Below are positions 45,201 to 57,666 of a DNA stretch of 64,000 bases, piece after piece. The stretch's first letter is position 1. Every line of letters begins with the position of its first letter. This stretch comes from Pyrus communis. Taxonomy: Eukaryota > Streptophyta > Magnoliopsida > Rosales > Rosaceae. The notes under the pieces are model-generated. The model was not told the DNA's origin, made no database searches, and was given only the letters and a program-made list of their open reading frames with translations. The position numbers were made by a program, and so were the translations under genes. The DNA lies in contig NC_084816.1 in the NCBI RefSeq assembly GCF_963583255.1, forward strand, positions 7,886,600-7,950,599, given 5' to 3'.

Positions 45201-47765
45201 TTCAATAAAATACAGCAGCTAATCCAACCCTGTTTTATTTCAATACTCAACTTTTGGGTGTAGATCCTAATCGGTTTAGGTTTACAAGGCAGACAACATT
45301 TGCTCTTAGACATATGAGTTCCTGTACAGGAAGTGGAACATCTGTTGGATTGTGGATTGTGAGTTGATTTCTTTTCACTTTAGGGGTTAATTAGGAACGG
45401 AGAGGAGGCACCTCTTAACTATTTATTAAATTTTGATTATTTTATTCTGGTTTTTCTGCAGAGGTGCTTCTTCCGGCAGTTTTTCCATTCAGTGGAAAAA
45501 GTTGATTACCTCACTCTGCGTCATGGTTTCGTTTCCGTGAGTATAATTAAATGCATAAACAAATAACTAAATAAGACACAAAACCATATCATTCAGTTCA
45601 CTGTTATTTAGTTATCGTTTCTCACATTTCAGTAGTTCATATCTAAACTATGTTTTTCACAAATTTTGCAGACTCATTTTCCAACAAACAACAATGCATT
45701 CGATTTCCAAAAGTATATACAACGATCACTGGAGGATGATTTTAGAGCTGTCGTCGGAATCAGGTTGCCAACTGTTAATTTTTTTAATTTTTAATTTTTC
45801 ATCAATTTTTTTGCTATTATTATCTACAATTAAAATACTGATAACATACAATCATATCTTTCACATCCATACATATATACATACATACATACATACATAT
45901 ATATATCACCTATGTAACCGGTATGTTCATATTCCATTTATGTGAGATATTCAATCAACGACTCCTTTTATAACAACTTCCTAAATATTGTGCGACTCCT
46001 TTTATAACAACTTCCTAAATATTGTGTGTTTGTGAAATGCATCGCTTGGCAGCCCTTTCATGTGGTTTATGGTCGTCATCTTCATCCTCCTCGACGTGCA
46101 TGGTAATTAAGCAGCAACCAGTTTAATATACTTATTCAACATAGAAGTTTCAATTCTGGTTGGTATTAATTAATTTTATGAACTTAAACAGGTTGGCAGG
46201 TGTATCTCTGGGTATCATTTGTGCCACTGATTGTATGTACTAATTCTTAAACTAGCTCTTTCTAATCGTGGGTTTATTTTACTAATTCTTGTATGAATTA
46301 AGGGCTAATTAAGGATTATGTGCTCGTAGATAGTGCTAGTTCTTGGAACCAAACTTGAAGTAGTAGTGGCAAACATGGCTCATCAACTTCATGACCAGCA
46401 TAATGTGATTCAAGGAGCTCCTCTAGTACAACCAAAGGACAGTCACTTCTGGTTCAATCAACCGCGGTTCGTCTTGACTCTTGTACATCTCACATTGTTT
46501 ATGGTAAATATTGATCTTCTTTCTTAATTCCGGATGAGTACGTACTAATGCCTAATTAATCACTTCAGTTATTACTATGATCAAATCAACTGACATGATT
46601 CAACTTTTCAGAATGCTTTTGAACTTGCTTTCTTCATATGGGTCACGGTATGTCGTATTAATCCTCACTTGTTCGTTTTATTTAGTTAGAAATGTGAACA
46701 ATTGACAAACAACTTCTTATGTTATACCATATATATATTATTCTTGACAATGTGACAATATAACATGTCAGACTGTTTAGTAAAACTACAGTATTCCTGT
46801 TTAGTCGACTGAACTAGTACTCAAGATAAAAGTCTTAGAGTTTCAATGAAAATTAAGATAAAACTAACTTACCTCTCCTTTCTTAATTATTTTCAGGTGC
46901 AATTTGGGATACACTCCTGCTACCATGAACACATACATATTATAATTGTACGAGCGGTTTTAGCGTGAGTACCAACGCTCATCTTCCTCTACTTTTATTC
47001 TCTTCATCTACATATTCACACTCAATTTTGCACATATGTGTGTCATTGTACAAATCAGGATGCTACTTAGTATTGTTCCACTAAAAGTAAATTGTTCACA
47101 AATTTCTGTAGGGTGACGGTTCAAGTGATGTGCAGTTACATTACTCTTCCTCTCTATGCTCTAGTGACCCAGGTAATGCATGCCTTTACGTGCATATGCG
47201 CATATATTTGCTTTCTCTTGTCAGATACATGTTTTGTTTCAAGCTATCAAACTGAATCACAGATTCGAATGCAAATCTAATTCATCAGCAGTTGAAGTTA
47301 ACAGTTTGATAGCAGAACATATCGTTTGAGATCAGTAGAAAATATAACCCTCGTTAATGTACACCTAAACTCGGGTTATGCATGCAGATGGGATCAAATT
47401 TCAAGAGTGCAGCAGTGCTTGAAGAGCAAACAACAAATGTTATAAAGCAGTGGCATGCTGATGTGAAGAGAAAGAGGAAAAATAAATCACACTATACACA
47501 ATCTGGTCATTACGAAGATTCATCTACGGTGGGAAGCAGCTGGGAAATCATGAATACCCCAGATTTTTCTTCTCATCGTCCCCAACTTTCTTTCCCTGAA
47601 ATGAACCACAGTCACCCTAGAGAAACTGAGAATTTTTATGGTAACGAAGAAATTGTTGAGGATCATCAAGAAAGGGTTGGACAAAATGAAATTGAACTAG
47701 CTAGTAATGCTTCATCTACTGAGGTACATATAGGAATGCCGGAGGTCACCAGAACACAAACTTAA
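42262..47765 (+). CDS. MLO-like protein, complete 15-exon gene, clade III-like
   Basis: Exons: 42262-42390, 42516-42573, 42739-42950, 43079-43195, 45029-45089, 45264-45358, 45462-45536, 45672-45763, 46053-46102, 46192-46232, 46330-46503, 46612-46647, 46897-46964, 47112-47172, 47388-47765. All have GT-AG borders with matching phases, giving 548 residues with no internal stop. Seven TM segments lie near residues 18-40, 63-80, 145-167, 281-298, 299-318, 355-378 and 392-420. Family marks are [12 protein letters not shown] at the N-terminus, [59 protein letters not shown] and [15 protein letters not shown] basic amphipathic stretch at about 437-455 ([14 protein letters not shown]) is the calmodulin-binding site. 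It is a plasma-membrane protein. MLO family members act in powdery mildew susceptibility, root or pollen-tube responses and calcium signalling. RRMLAAA-like loop wording and ALGRAK suggest clade III rather than V, which is inference. Intron 4 is 1.8 kb with a solo LTR. Confidence 0.95.
43210..43266. repeat. (TA/CATA)n and (ATT)n microsatellite in MLO intron 4
   Basis: A run of TATATA/CATACATA followed by about eight ATT units just after the exon 4 donor. Confidence 0.85.
44280..44400 (-). pseudogene. Unidentified coding-like fragment in MLO intron 4
   Basis: Minus-strand frame [18 protein letters not shown], then [15 protein letters not shown] and a stop. Its composition looks protein-like and GC is higher than the rest of the intron. 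I do not recognise the family. It may be a fragment carried in by a mobile element. No start, splice site or partner exon can be shown. Confidence 0.3.
44507..44922 (-). mobile_element. Solo LTR in MLO intron 4
   Basis: On the minus strand, 416 bp from TGTTGAAGCATAAATCG to CAAATTCTAACA, with a TATA-like CTTATATAGG (44761-44770) and a CT-rich leader. The flanks GCTTT and GCATT are a 5-bp target duplication with one mismatch. It is antisense to the MLO gene. No internal region remains. Confidence 0.7.
45961..46028. repeat. Perfect-looking 34-bp tandem duplication in MLO intron 8
   Basis: ACTCCTTTTATAACAACTTC followed by CTAAATATTGTG occurs twice back to back, ending 24 bp before the exon 9 acceptor. 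One base differs (C/T). It sits next to a (CATA)n run at 45877-45900. Confidence 0.9.
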
Positions 47766-48262
47766 ACATTTTATTGGCAAAAAAGAAAAAAAAAAAAAAA
47801 AGCAAGTATGATAAATAGGTTAGCCCATTAGAGGATTGGAGTTTCTCTAATCAATTTTAGCATATCTGTATAATTGGTAGTTTACATTTCTCTTTTTTTT
47901 TTCCCTCAAGTTTAATAAGCCTTTAAATTGTAACTTCCAATCTTATGATGAGCTCCAGATTTTAATTTTTGAATGCTTTGGTATCCCTATGTATCCATTA
48001 ATTAACGTAAAATATTTGGCTCTTTACATGAGTAATAAGAATTTATCATTGCAGATAAATTACAGCATGATATGTGGGTAAAACCTTTTTCTTTTGCATA
48101 TTTTACTAAGTTATTTTACATGTGTCAGACTGTGATTTGTATATAAGAAGGAATGCCTCCTTATATAAACGATTCAAGAACAATCCTTATCCTTAATTAA
48201 CAGCTTATAAGGTAAAATTTTAAGTTTTGCTGGGAACAACGGAATTGGCTTGCAACTCTAGA
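47766..48262. other. MLO 3' flank
   Basis: Expected 3' untranslated region and downstream DNA. TTTAATAAGCC at about 47910 and GTAATAAGAA near 48030 are AATAAG-like, but no strong AATAAA signal was seen. Confidence 0.35.
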
Positions 48263-48462
48263 AGTTGAGCTCGTTTGAATTTACTTTTAAAATGACTGAA
48301 AGTGCTTTTCGTGAAAATGTTTTTGGAACCAATTCTTAGTAAAAATGCAAGTAAATTTTGAAAAAACACTTTGTGTTTTTTGAACCAAAAAACATTTTCT
48401 CTAAAAGTACTTTCAATCATTTTAGAAGTACATCCAAATGAGTTCGTAGCTTTGTTTGCCCA
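48263..48462. mobile_element. MITE
   Basis: GTTGAGCTCGTTTGAATTTAC at the left and AAATGAGTTCGTAGC at the right. Inner arms AAAATGACTGAAAGTGCTTTT and AAAAGTACTTTCAATCATTTT are close complements, making a ~200-bp hairpin. Confidence 0.7.
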
Positions 48463-50533
48463 ATTCCCTAATTTAAAGACTAAAAATGAACATAGATTAC
48501 AGGAAATCTCGTTTCTCTCCACTTTGGTGAGAGACTCTCTCTGTGACATTTTTCTCACCATGGTGTGAGTGGTTACCCTTTCGTCAATTTCCTATGCTAC
48601 CGGCCCTAGCTATGGCCAGGGTCGCTGGTTGTCCCTTCTTTTACTCTTTTCTTTTTCCTTCCTATTGCTGTTTTCCCCTGGCTATCCTTCCCAACCAATA
48701 GTTGCTGTTTTCCCCTTACTTTATGGTTGCTGTTTTCCTTCCTTACCAATAGTTGTTGATCTTACTCGACTAAGCCCTCAAATCCGTTCTTTTCCTTCTT
48801 CTAATCCTTGCTATCCATCCATCTTCACGTCCTTTATCCATCCTCCCAATCCAATCTATCCCTTCACTCACTTCGTTCTCACCTACTTGGCTATGTCTTT
48901 CATCAATTCTATCTCAACTCAAGTCTGCAATCATTATTGACTAGGATTTGTTGCCGTCCATTAGAAAGGTGTGTACAGTTCTCGTATCCACACCGGCTCG
49001 AGTGTTCACACCGCCACAACCGTCTCTCTGCCTTTGTTGGCAGTTTCGCTCGTGGGAATCCCACTGCTTCTTTGGCTTCTTTTAATTGGTGGCTGCGATC
49101 AGAGAGGTGCTCTTTACTGGATGATAGAGTGAGAGTCTTCCTTCCTTCTATCTCTAGCGTTGTTTGGTTGGATTTATGGCGTTTGTTGGGTCTGTGGTTC
49201 GTGCTGGTAGTGAGGTGCTGTTGCGACGACGGTGGTGGCAGTCTGGTTTTGGGCCTCAACTCTTATTGGGCTCTTTGTGTTTCGCTTGGAAGGTCCACTT
49301 TTTCATTGTGTTTACTTTGTTTTGAGCCTTTGTGTAAATTTTGCTGTTGGATAAAGATTACCCTAGTCCAAACAAAGCAATGGCATTGCATAAGAGGAAT
49401 TTGGCATTTTAAACTAATTCATTGCCAAGCCGGTCGACCCCAAGAATCATACGGTTTGGTTTAAGGATTTGAGCCTATAAGACTGAGACGGAACAAATTT
49501 TAAATGGCCCAACTAATTGTTACATGTGAACACATCTGCTAATGGTTTGACAAAAAAAATAAAAATAAAACACACATCTACGAATGGTGTACTTTCGTTG
49601 ATGCCAATTTGACAAAAGGAGAAAGTTTTGTTCGGGAGAAGGACTTGCATGAATCGGGCTAAGTTGTTCTCTTAGGCCAGTGCCGACACATAGAGCAGCC
49701 TTCCCACGGAGCTGGACACAATATGTGGCGTCTCATTGAGAGTGATGCCTTATACATCAACGTCATATAAGAATTTCTTCCAAAAGCGTTCCATACAATT
49801 AAAAAAATAAAAGACAAAAGAAAAATCATTACTAATATAGTCTAGTGTTATTCCTTGTTACATATAGATGAGAAATCTCAAATTCGAGTTTCATAAATGA
49901 GAGAGTCGTTGCTTAACTTTTGATGTCCCTTTGTTTGGCTTTGTCCAAATCATCTTCTCTCAGTATCGTTGTATTACAATACAGGAAACAGAAGACAAAC
50001 CTTATACAAAATTATTGACTTTAAAAATGCATCAGGGCAAGAAACATCAATCAGCTCCAAGATGTCCAATCATAAGATAAAAAACTACGGCAAGAAAGAA
50101 ACCTTTGCTAGAAGAATCAAACATGTCGTGCTAGATAAGAGACAAGGGCAATGGCCCCTTGCCAATTTACGACAATTAATACAAAGGCCCACAGGCCCAA
50201 AGGCAGACCGAAAACACCAACCATTTTGGTGTAGAAATTGGAATCAATCAATCAAATCTTGGTGCGACAAAACATATGGTTAAAGTTGGAGACCCACTTG
50301 TGAAAGAAAATTATTAAAAACATGTTGGAGATTAGCTTTCAGCCTTGTTTGACTCGGATTGTTGCTATTGGGCCACTGGGACATCACATGAAGTTTATCA
50401 AGTATTTACATCACTCTCTCATGTTTATGAAATTACACATGTAGCCCTAAGGTTTAAAATCACTTTCACGCAACCGCTTTCGTCAAAACTCCAGTGAAAG
50501 TTGCTTGATTTAGTATTAAAAAAATACCTTTTA
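48463..50533. other. Intergenic DNA, no gene supported
   Basis: GC-richer stretch at 48560-49460 with overlapping open frames on both strands (up to 218 codons). Their translations are low-complexity Ser/Leu/Phe-rich and match nothing I know. Possibly part of an unrecognised retroelement. Confidence 0.4.
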
Positions 50534-50810
50534 GGGTGTGTTTGGGTGAGAGACTTCCAAATTGCAAGGCAATTAGAAAAAGAAAGAAGAAATGGATCAC
50601 AAAAAGTAAGATGGGTGGAATCGGAAAATACATTCATGAACATTAATTACAAAGACATATGATAGGGATTTGTAAATGGCTCCTTCAAAGTAATCATTTG
50701 CAGATCTCTTTATCATACGTTTTGTAATGTTTGTATGGTACATTTTTAATCCCCTCATATTAAACTTTTTGTGATCCAAAAATTTAAAAGTTTCTTACCC
50801 AAACATACCC
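50534..50810. mobile_element. Harbinger/Tourist-like MITE with TTA target duplication
   Basis: 277 bp with termini GGGTGTGTTTGGGTGAGAG and TTACCCAAACATACCC, flanked by TTA at 50531-50533 and 50811-50813. The arms also pair internally around GTGATCC. A 3-bp TTA duplication is typical of PIF/Harbinger. Confidence 0.78.
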
Positions 50811-51866
50811 TTAAGTACAAACGTACCCTTGTATTTATAAGTTTGATGTTTTCTATTTTCAAAATTGGTGATGAGTTTTAGTTATGAAATGAATGGGTTT
50901 TTTTTCAACTAAGGACGAATTGTAGTTGGCTTGTTTAATTTTTTACGAGTTCGACTTGCGTTAGGTTTTGCTTATTTATATATTATACGAACCGAGTTTA
51001 AGTGAGTTTAAAATTTTCAAATACTTTTTCTTTATATAAACATTACAAGAGTTGAGGATTTGACTAAGCCAGACAGTAATGACTTCTGAAGACAAGAGTT
51101 TAATGGTTTCACATATTGAACGAAGAATTAGTAGCTATCGAGAAAATAATAGAAATTGTTCTACATCAGCCCTTAAAAAGTCCGTCTCAAATGAGCTTAA
51201 TTTTTGTAGTGAGTACTTTAAGAGTCACAAAAACGTCTTTTTTCTCATTAGATTGATGACTGGAACTTAGGGGGAGGTTAGGTTATCATACTTGTAGTTT
51301 CTTTAGAAATTAAAGAAGATGGAGGACATGATCTCAATCTCTATCTTAAAAAGTAAAGTCAACTTGAAGATGGCCAATCTAAACTTGGTAAAATTACCTA
51401 AACGCAATATGTCTAAAACAAAATCTCAAACATGCCCTTTTATTGTAAACAAACTTCTTAAATGTATTTTAGTTCTAGTTGTTTCATGAAAAATATGAGA
51501 TGCTCACAAGTTTTACAAGCCAAACACACCAATATCATTCAAACTTGATTTGTTTCTTATCGAGCTGAACATAGACTTTATTTGTTTCTTTCGCAAACCA
51601 AATTTCACAAGCCAAACAAGATCCAAAATGCCAAAAATCCAATACAAACTCTGAAGTCATTTCAAACCAATTTACAGCCCTAGTTAAAAAGGCCATATTA
51701 TTAGTTTTGGCACTGTGCCCCGTAATATAAATGTCCCTGCATGGATGACTCGGTCTCCTTTATATACACACACCCTCCCACGCATCTCCCAAATCATGGT
51801 CGCCTAAAAGGGCTCAATGGTTCCTACATGTTTGTCGAGTACCACAGCATCTATCCATTGCATTCA
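50811..51866. other. Intergenic DNA, nothing recognised
   Basis: Non-coding sequence up to the CACTA cluster. Confidence 0.4.
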
Positions 51867-51886
51867 CACTCCTACATTTAACTATT

Positions 51887-52200
51887 TGCGTGATGAACAA
51901 AAGTTGGTTGCACAAAGTGTATCCTTGTTACACAAATGTTCGAGCGACGGAAACTTCATCACGCAGAATTCGTCGAGCAAAGATTGTGAAGAAAAACTTT
52001 GCACGACGTAATAGCATTGGTCGCAAGAATGCGGCGCAACGATTTAGCCTTCGTCGCACAAAATTTTTAGAAACGAATGTGTTCGTCGCACAAAATACCA
52101 GGATACAAATGCGGGACAACTAATATTCGTCTCTCGAAACTTTGTGCGAAAACATTGTTACTTGCTAAAATTTTGCAAGATGAAGGTATTTGTCGTGCAA
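51887..52200. repeat. Subterminal motif cluster 1
   Basis: Repeated TTCGTCGCACAAAAT, TTCGTCGAGCAAAG, TTTGCACGACGTAA and TTTGTCGTGCAAA in both orientations over 310 bp, at the left end of the CACTA cluster. Such motifs bind the TNPA protein in En/Spm. Confidence 0.8.
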
Positions 52201-52305
52201 AAAGAAATATATATTTTTAATTTAATTTTTTGTTCTATTTTTTTTTAATTTTGTAATAAAATTAAATTGCAATTAAAAAATGTAATGAAGAGAAAAATAA
52301 TTTAT

Positions 52306-54716
52306 TTAAATGAATATAAAATGTATGTACAAGGAAAATAATTTGGCGTAATTTACAGGGTCGTCATTCGGAGGCAGCTGGAAGGTCTCGAGGTTGGGGA
52401 CGGACTCAGAGGTCGAAGGGACAGAGTTATGGGCATGCTTGGGTTGGAGGGGCTCAGATGTCGACGGGGGACGAAGATTCGGGAGACGAATGCCGGACTG
52501 ACTAAAGGCCTGTACAATCAGTGACATCTGGCTCTTATACGAGGAGAGCTCAGTCTTAAGGTCGGCCATCTCTGCTGTCAAAGCTGTCACCTCAATCTTT
52601 GACTGGGATAATGAAGAGGCTCAAGGTTCCTGCCGCCAGGCATTCCCCATCCCCTACAATACGTCACCGGCCTCTGCTCAAGAGTCTAACCCAAGGTCTC
52701 TGTAAGGATATGAAACCCCGTATCCTTTGGGGGATCCACAGACTTGAGCGGAGTCTTGGGAGGAAGCTGGGAGGCGGACTCCTAAAAAACCAATTGCCTC
52801 TTCTCCATCATCGTTGCATGTGTAATATAACATGAAATATTATTAATAACATTCAAATAATAACCATGATACTTAAATGCGTAGGATAGTAATTACAATT
52901 GAAGAATACTTACATAAAGGGACTCGGCCAACTCATCCCCAGGTCGAACATAAACGTTGCTAAAGACATCGATCTCTGGAAATTTTGAACCCCTCTAAAT
53001 AGAACAAGAGAAGAAAAATGTTAGTACGAAAAAAAAAATTTAACATTATTGCATATTAAAAATTGAATATGAAAAACTTTATTGTTACCTGTCGCCGCGC
53101 CTCCATCCTATATGAGAAGGGTCTCGAACCGGAATGGTGGAAAATAGTATTCTTCTCCCAATTGCTCTTGTTGGCTTTCGCCTTCTTCTATTATACAAAA
53201 AATAAACGTATTAGTTCTAATTTAAATGAAATATAAAAAAAAATCAATAAACATTAATAAAAAAACCTATAATACTTTTAAACTTAATATAAAAAACGTA
53301 CCACATAGCTAGGCTCTTGAAAATAACTGCAGAGCCACACCCAATTATCTTCCCAGTCCTCAAACTCCTTCGGGCAACTCTCCTCAAAAGCGACTTGCGG
53401 ATCATCAAATGTCCCAAAATATTGGTGCAGGTCGCTCTACCACTGCTTATACCGTTCGGCGAAAAGCCTGTTGACGTACGCCAACATATCGTTGCTAATG
53501 TGGTCGAAATTGTAGTTCGTCTGCAATGTAACAAATTAATTACATACATTAAGTAATATAAATATATAAAATTTAAAAGGAAAAACAATTAAAAAGTAGG
53601 ATACTTACCAACAACTGTGCGCGCACCTTCGTCCGCACGTCATCTGGCATTGCCTTCCAAGACTTCCATTACATAGGGCAATAAGTTCAAATGACATGAC
53701 CAATGTCTCGGGCCAAAGTGCTATGCTGCTCCGCTGTTGATGCAGCCCGATGTCGGTTGTTGTATCCGATTATGATACGTTTGTTGCTCACCCAGGTGAC
53801 CTTCGCTGTCTTCAATTGGCGACAAGGTCCCCGGGTATTTTTCTTTACTGAAAAAAAAAAAACAGTGAAACAAACACAACAAATTCAACCGAAATTTCAG
53901 CAAAACCTCCCCTAAAGTTATAGCAATGCCCAAACCCTGGACAATGTAATGAATAATATATGATATCCAACAACAATCACAACATTTGAATGCTTGAAGG
54001 CCAAGTGAAATATTACATAGAGTATATCTAGTTTGTAATCTATCCAGAATCAAAAGCCAACTAAAATTTTTAATCACATGAGAAACATTTAACTTCCACA
54101 TTCTATTTAGCAACTCAGTTTTTAAGTTATTTGTTGTTACATTATTTTGAATTCAAGTCGCAGGTTTGACAGTAAATCGACCATTGGCATTCATGCTCCA
54201 ACAAATAGAATCATTTATATCAAACACTGATAATAGAATATGGCAAATTTTATTAGCAATATAAATATTGACAAAATTTAGCATCAGAGATTTATTCGAA
54301 TAGTTATTGGAAATAAAATGACAAACTCTCAGGTTGCAAAGCTTAATTGATCTTCCTGTATGAGATGGAATAGTCTATATGGAGAAATCACCAAGGCACT
54401 ATAGAAAAATTCAGTTCTCAGCGTTTATCACATGTTTACCTTTTTGGGACCCCGAGGCATCAATATTGGATGCCGATATGTCAGGCGTGGGGAAGCGGTG
54501 ACCACGCTTGGCGCTAACAAGTTGTGCCACTAAAGAGGTTGATGACGCTGACACCTGGGAGACCCCAGGACCAACCGGATCAACAGGATCGATCAAATTA
54601 ACCGACTTGTGGTCCATTTCTGTTGGAGCAGTGGCGGCAGAAGTAGGAGACGAGGGAATCGAACGGGCAACAATCGACACCGTCTTACGACTTCTAATTA
54701 GATGTGACATTTGCAC
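52306..54716 (-). pseudogene. Transposase_24-like (tnpA-type) gene of the CACTA cluster
   Basis: Minus-strand pieces in order: 54716-54411 (Ser/Pro-rich N-terminus; exon end uncertain), about 53820-53615 (GPCRQLKTAKVTWVSNKRI, DIGHVI stop TYCPM stop WKSWKAMPDDVRTKVRAQLL), about 53525-53310 (YNFDHISNDMLAYVNRLF, YKQW stop SDLHQYF, FDDPQVALEE, WVWLCSYFQEPSYV), about 53185-53095 (KSNWEKNTIFHHSGSRPFSY), 52985-52920 (PEIDVFSNVYVRPGDELA), then 52830-52306 with a coiled-coil-like end (TAEMADLKTELSSYKSQMS) and GIRLPNL. This order is that of plant En/Spm-family 'Plant transposase' (PF03004) proteins. At least three in-frame stops make it non-functional. Introns are inferred from gaps, and splice sites were not all verified. 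Confidence 0.75.
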
Positions 54717-56760
54717 AATGAGAAGAAAATAAATTGCTCTCTGGACTGTTGGTTGTACAAGCAGCCAGTCATAATCTTTCTAAAACTTCTATAGTATTTA
54801 TCAGATTAATCATATAAGCTTCTCCCATTTATATTAGAAACTTTAAAAATAATAAATAAAAAGAATAACACTGAATCAAGGACATAAGAAAAATTCTAGT
54901 TCTATTGGAAATTTGTGCAATAAAGTTTTGTGTTAAAGAAGAAAAACAGTGTATCAATTATGAAAGAAAGTAGACACACAGGATTTAAGCCACAAAAGCC
55001 TACTTACTAGATGCATCCAAGTAAATAAACCATTTATACCTTGAGGAGGTTTTTAGGGGAAATGCTTTTACAAGACTTTGAAACCTAGCATCATAGTTGT
55101 TTGAATTAAAATCAAGCAATTACAATAGTAAAAACGCAGCAGACTAAACCATTAACTCATTAAATTAAAATCAACATAGTAGTTTGAATCTTAGCATAAG
55201 AAAGATGAAATTTCAGATGGCTAACTAAACGGACTATATTAACTGGAAAATCCCCAACTCAAAGGACCATATTAACTGAAAAATCGCCAACAAAAAGTAG
55301 CAAGGACTTCCCTTTATTCCCAATGTAGAGCAGTATGCTTCATGTATGACAATAAGTTGGATAAAGTTGATATAAGTGTAATGGATGCTCTGATTACAAT
55401 TCTAGTTCTAAAGCCTCAAGATGAAATTCGTATACAATTGGGAGAGTTCCACTTAGGTAGACATACCTAATAAACACAAGTGAGAAAGAAGAAAGCTCAC
55501 CTTATACTTTTTATCTCTTTTTTTTTTTTTTTTGTTAGGGAAAAATGTGCATAACACCGTTGTGTGTGACCATATAACAATGCATGAATATAACAAATGA
55601 TGAGGAATAAAGCAACACGAAACTTTATTAAAGAAAGCAACACAAATATGAACATGTATTTCATCCTTGTGTTCAATCAGTTAGTAGTATTCTTTGCCCA
55701 GGTGTTCAATCAGTTAACCTGAAAATATAACAATGCACGGATATAACAACTTGTAAAACATGTATTTCATTCTTCTTGTTAGGATAGTAAACCTTATTAA
55801 AGAAAGCAATTGCAATAAGAATTAGTTCGGAATCAAATCAACACAATACAAACATAGCATCCTTATCTTTACCCCAATATACCTAAACACTAAAGCAGCC
55901 CTCTATAATTATAGTGCATAATGTAGTGGGACTACACACATGTTTGTACAATTCATACACAAATGAACATAATGACTCAATCACTAGTGAAAAAATCATA
56001 ACCATGGAAGAGCTTTGACCATGCTTAATAGTAGTAGCATCTACTATATTGATTTCAGAATTAGTGACAGGCTTAAACTTTAACTCATCCAATCAACATT
56101 TACATTCCCAACAGTCGACATCAAGATTTTAACACAACTTATACTTATTTACAATTTCAAAATCCTTTGGTAAGTTAGATAGTGATTGAACCATAAAAGA
56201 TCATTGAACTATACAACAAACATCACCCAATGTCCACCTTAAAACAGGCAAGTTGAACTGTAGCTCAAATATAACAATGTTATCGATGTTATCTTCACCC
56301 AATCTCCACTTTACTTGACAAACAAAAAAATTATTCTACCCAAACTACTGTCGAGAAGACAAAATTTAAAAGAAAACTGAAATAAACCCATTGAATGCAA
56401 AAAAGTCAAGATGAACCAAGGTGGAAAATAAAAGTGTAGTTAAATAGATTCAACTGTTTCGCAAAAAATAACTCAACAACAGATTGCAGTCAAAGAAAAA
56501 TTAGTACCGTCCTCAGACCAACTGCTAATGTTGACATGACTAGATTACAATTAAATATGTTTGTTGAAATGACCTCAAACAACTCAAAGGAAACCTTTCT
56601 CTGACCAATTGCTAATGTTGACATTTTTAACATGAATAGAAAAGCAATTAAGCATTTCATCCTATTGCTTTGTAGTTAATAGTCACATGGTAAGAGATTC
56701 GATCACCCTTCTATACTATCAGATTCCAGAGATGTTACCTAATTTTCCCTCGACTGCATG

Positions 56761-56791
<31 letters not shown>

Positions 56792-57190
56792 GGTTTCCTA
56801 GGCCTTACTAAAGCATGTCGTTGATAATTGATTAAATTGTTGTAGGTATTCAATCCGTAAATTTGTCACACCCTCTTTCGATAGTAATAGAGTATAGCTC
56901 TTCAACAAGCACAACCCATTAATTTAAATTTCTAAACAACAGAGTGTAACTCTTCAACAAGCAGATGTTATAAATGGCACTGACATACTACCTTATCCCA
57001 CCTACCATGAATTTGTAGTCGACATATTACGTGTATAAACATAAATTATAAAAATCCAAGCAATTATTAAAGCAGATTAGAACCCATATTCAAAGCAATA
57101 GATTTCGAGCAACCAGAAATCAATTAATTATAAAAATCGAAGGACATTAGAACCCTAAATCCTAAATTTACTAGAGTTAAGTAAATTGAA
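54717..57190. other. Spacer within the CACTA cluster
   Basis: 2.5 kb, AT-rich, between the tnpA-like gene and motif cluster 2. It could hold the first intron and leader of the tnpA-like gene. No conserved protein seen. A (TA)n run lies at 56764-56792. Confidence 0.4.
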
Positions 57191-57382
57191 AATTACCTCA
57201 AAGAGAGAGGGTTGTCATCGGAGGAAGATAGAGGGATGTCGGAGTAGGAAGAGAGAAGGTTGTCGAATGAGGAAGAGAGAGTGTGAATGAGAGTTGAGGG
57301 CGATGGTTGTCGAAGGGAGAGAGTTTACAGAGATGAAGAGGTGAAAGGAAAGTGTTTGCAATTTCAGTTTCATCCCGAGGTT

Positions 57383-57515
57383 CTTGCACGGCGAACAGAA
57401 GATATTCGTCGCGCAAAACATTCAAATTTTCACAAAATTATTTTCGTGCCCGCTAGAAAGTCAAAATTTTCAACTCATTTCGCAATGAAAGGGAAATTAA
57501 TCGTCGCGCAATGAG
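57383..57515. repeat. Motif cluster 2, with an inverted pair
   Basis: TTGCACGGCGAA (57384-57395) faces TTCGTCGCGCAA (57405-57416). A further TCGTCGCGCAATGAG is at 57501-57515. It lies between the 3' end of the tnp2 gene and the tnpA-like gene, next to a CT-rich (minus-strand) stretch at 57200-57350. Confidence 0.8.
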
Positions 57516-57666
57516 CTGAAAATTTAATTTGTTGGAGTAAAATTTTTTTTTTAATTTATATTTATGAAAATAAAAATAATTTATTTATAACATAAGATAA
57601 TTAAATTACAAAAAAATTCCTTTAATATATTTTACATAGCAAGTCACAAATAAATTGCATTATTCA

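Noticed and set aside
48808..49464. 218-codon plus-strand open frame
   Set aside because: Low-complexity Leu/Ser/Phe composition, an overlapping long frame on the other strand, no motif, and no splice or promoter context.
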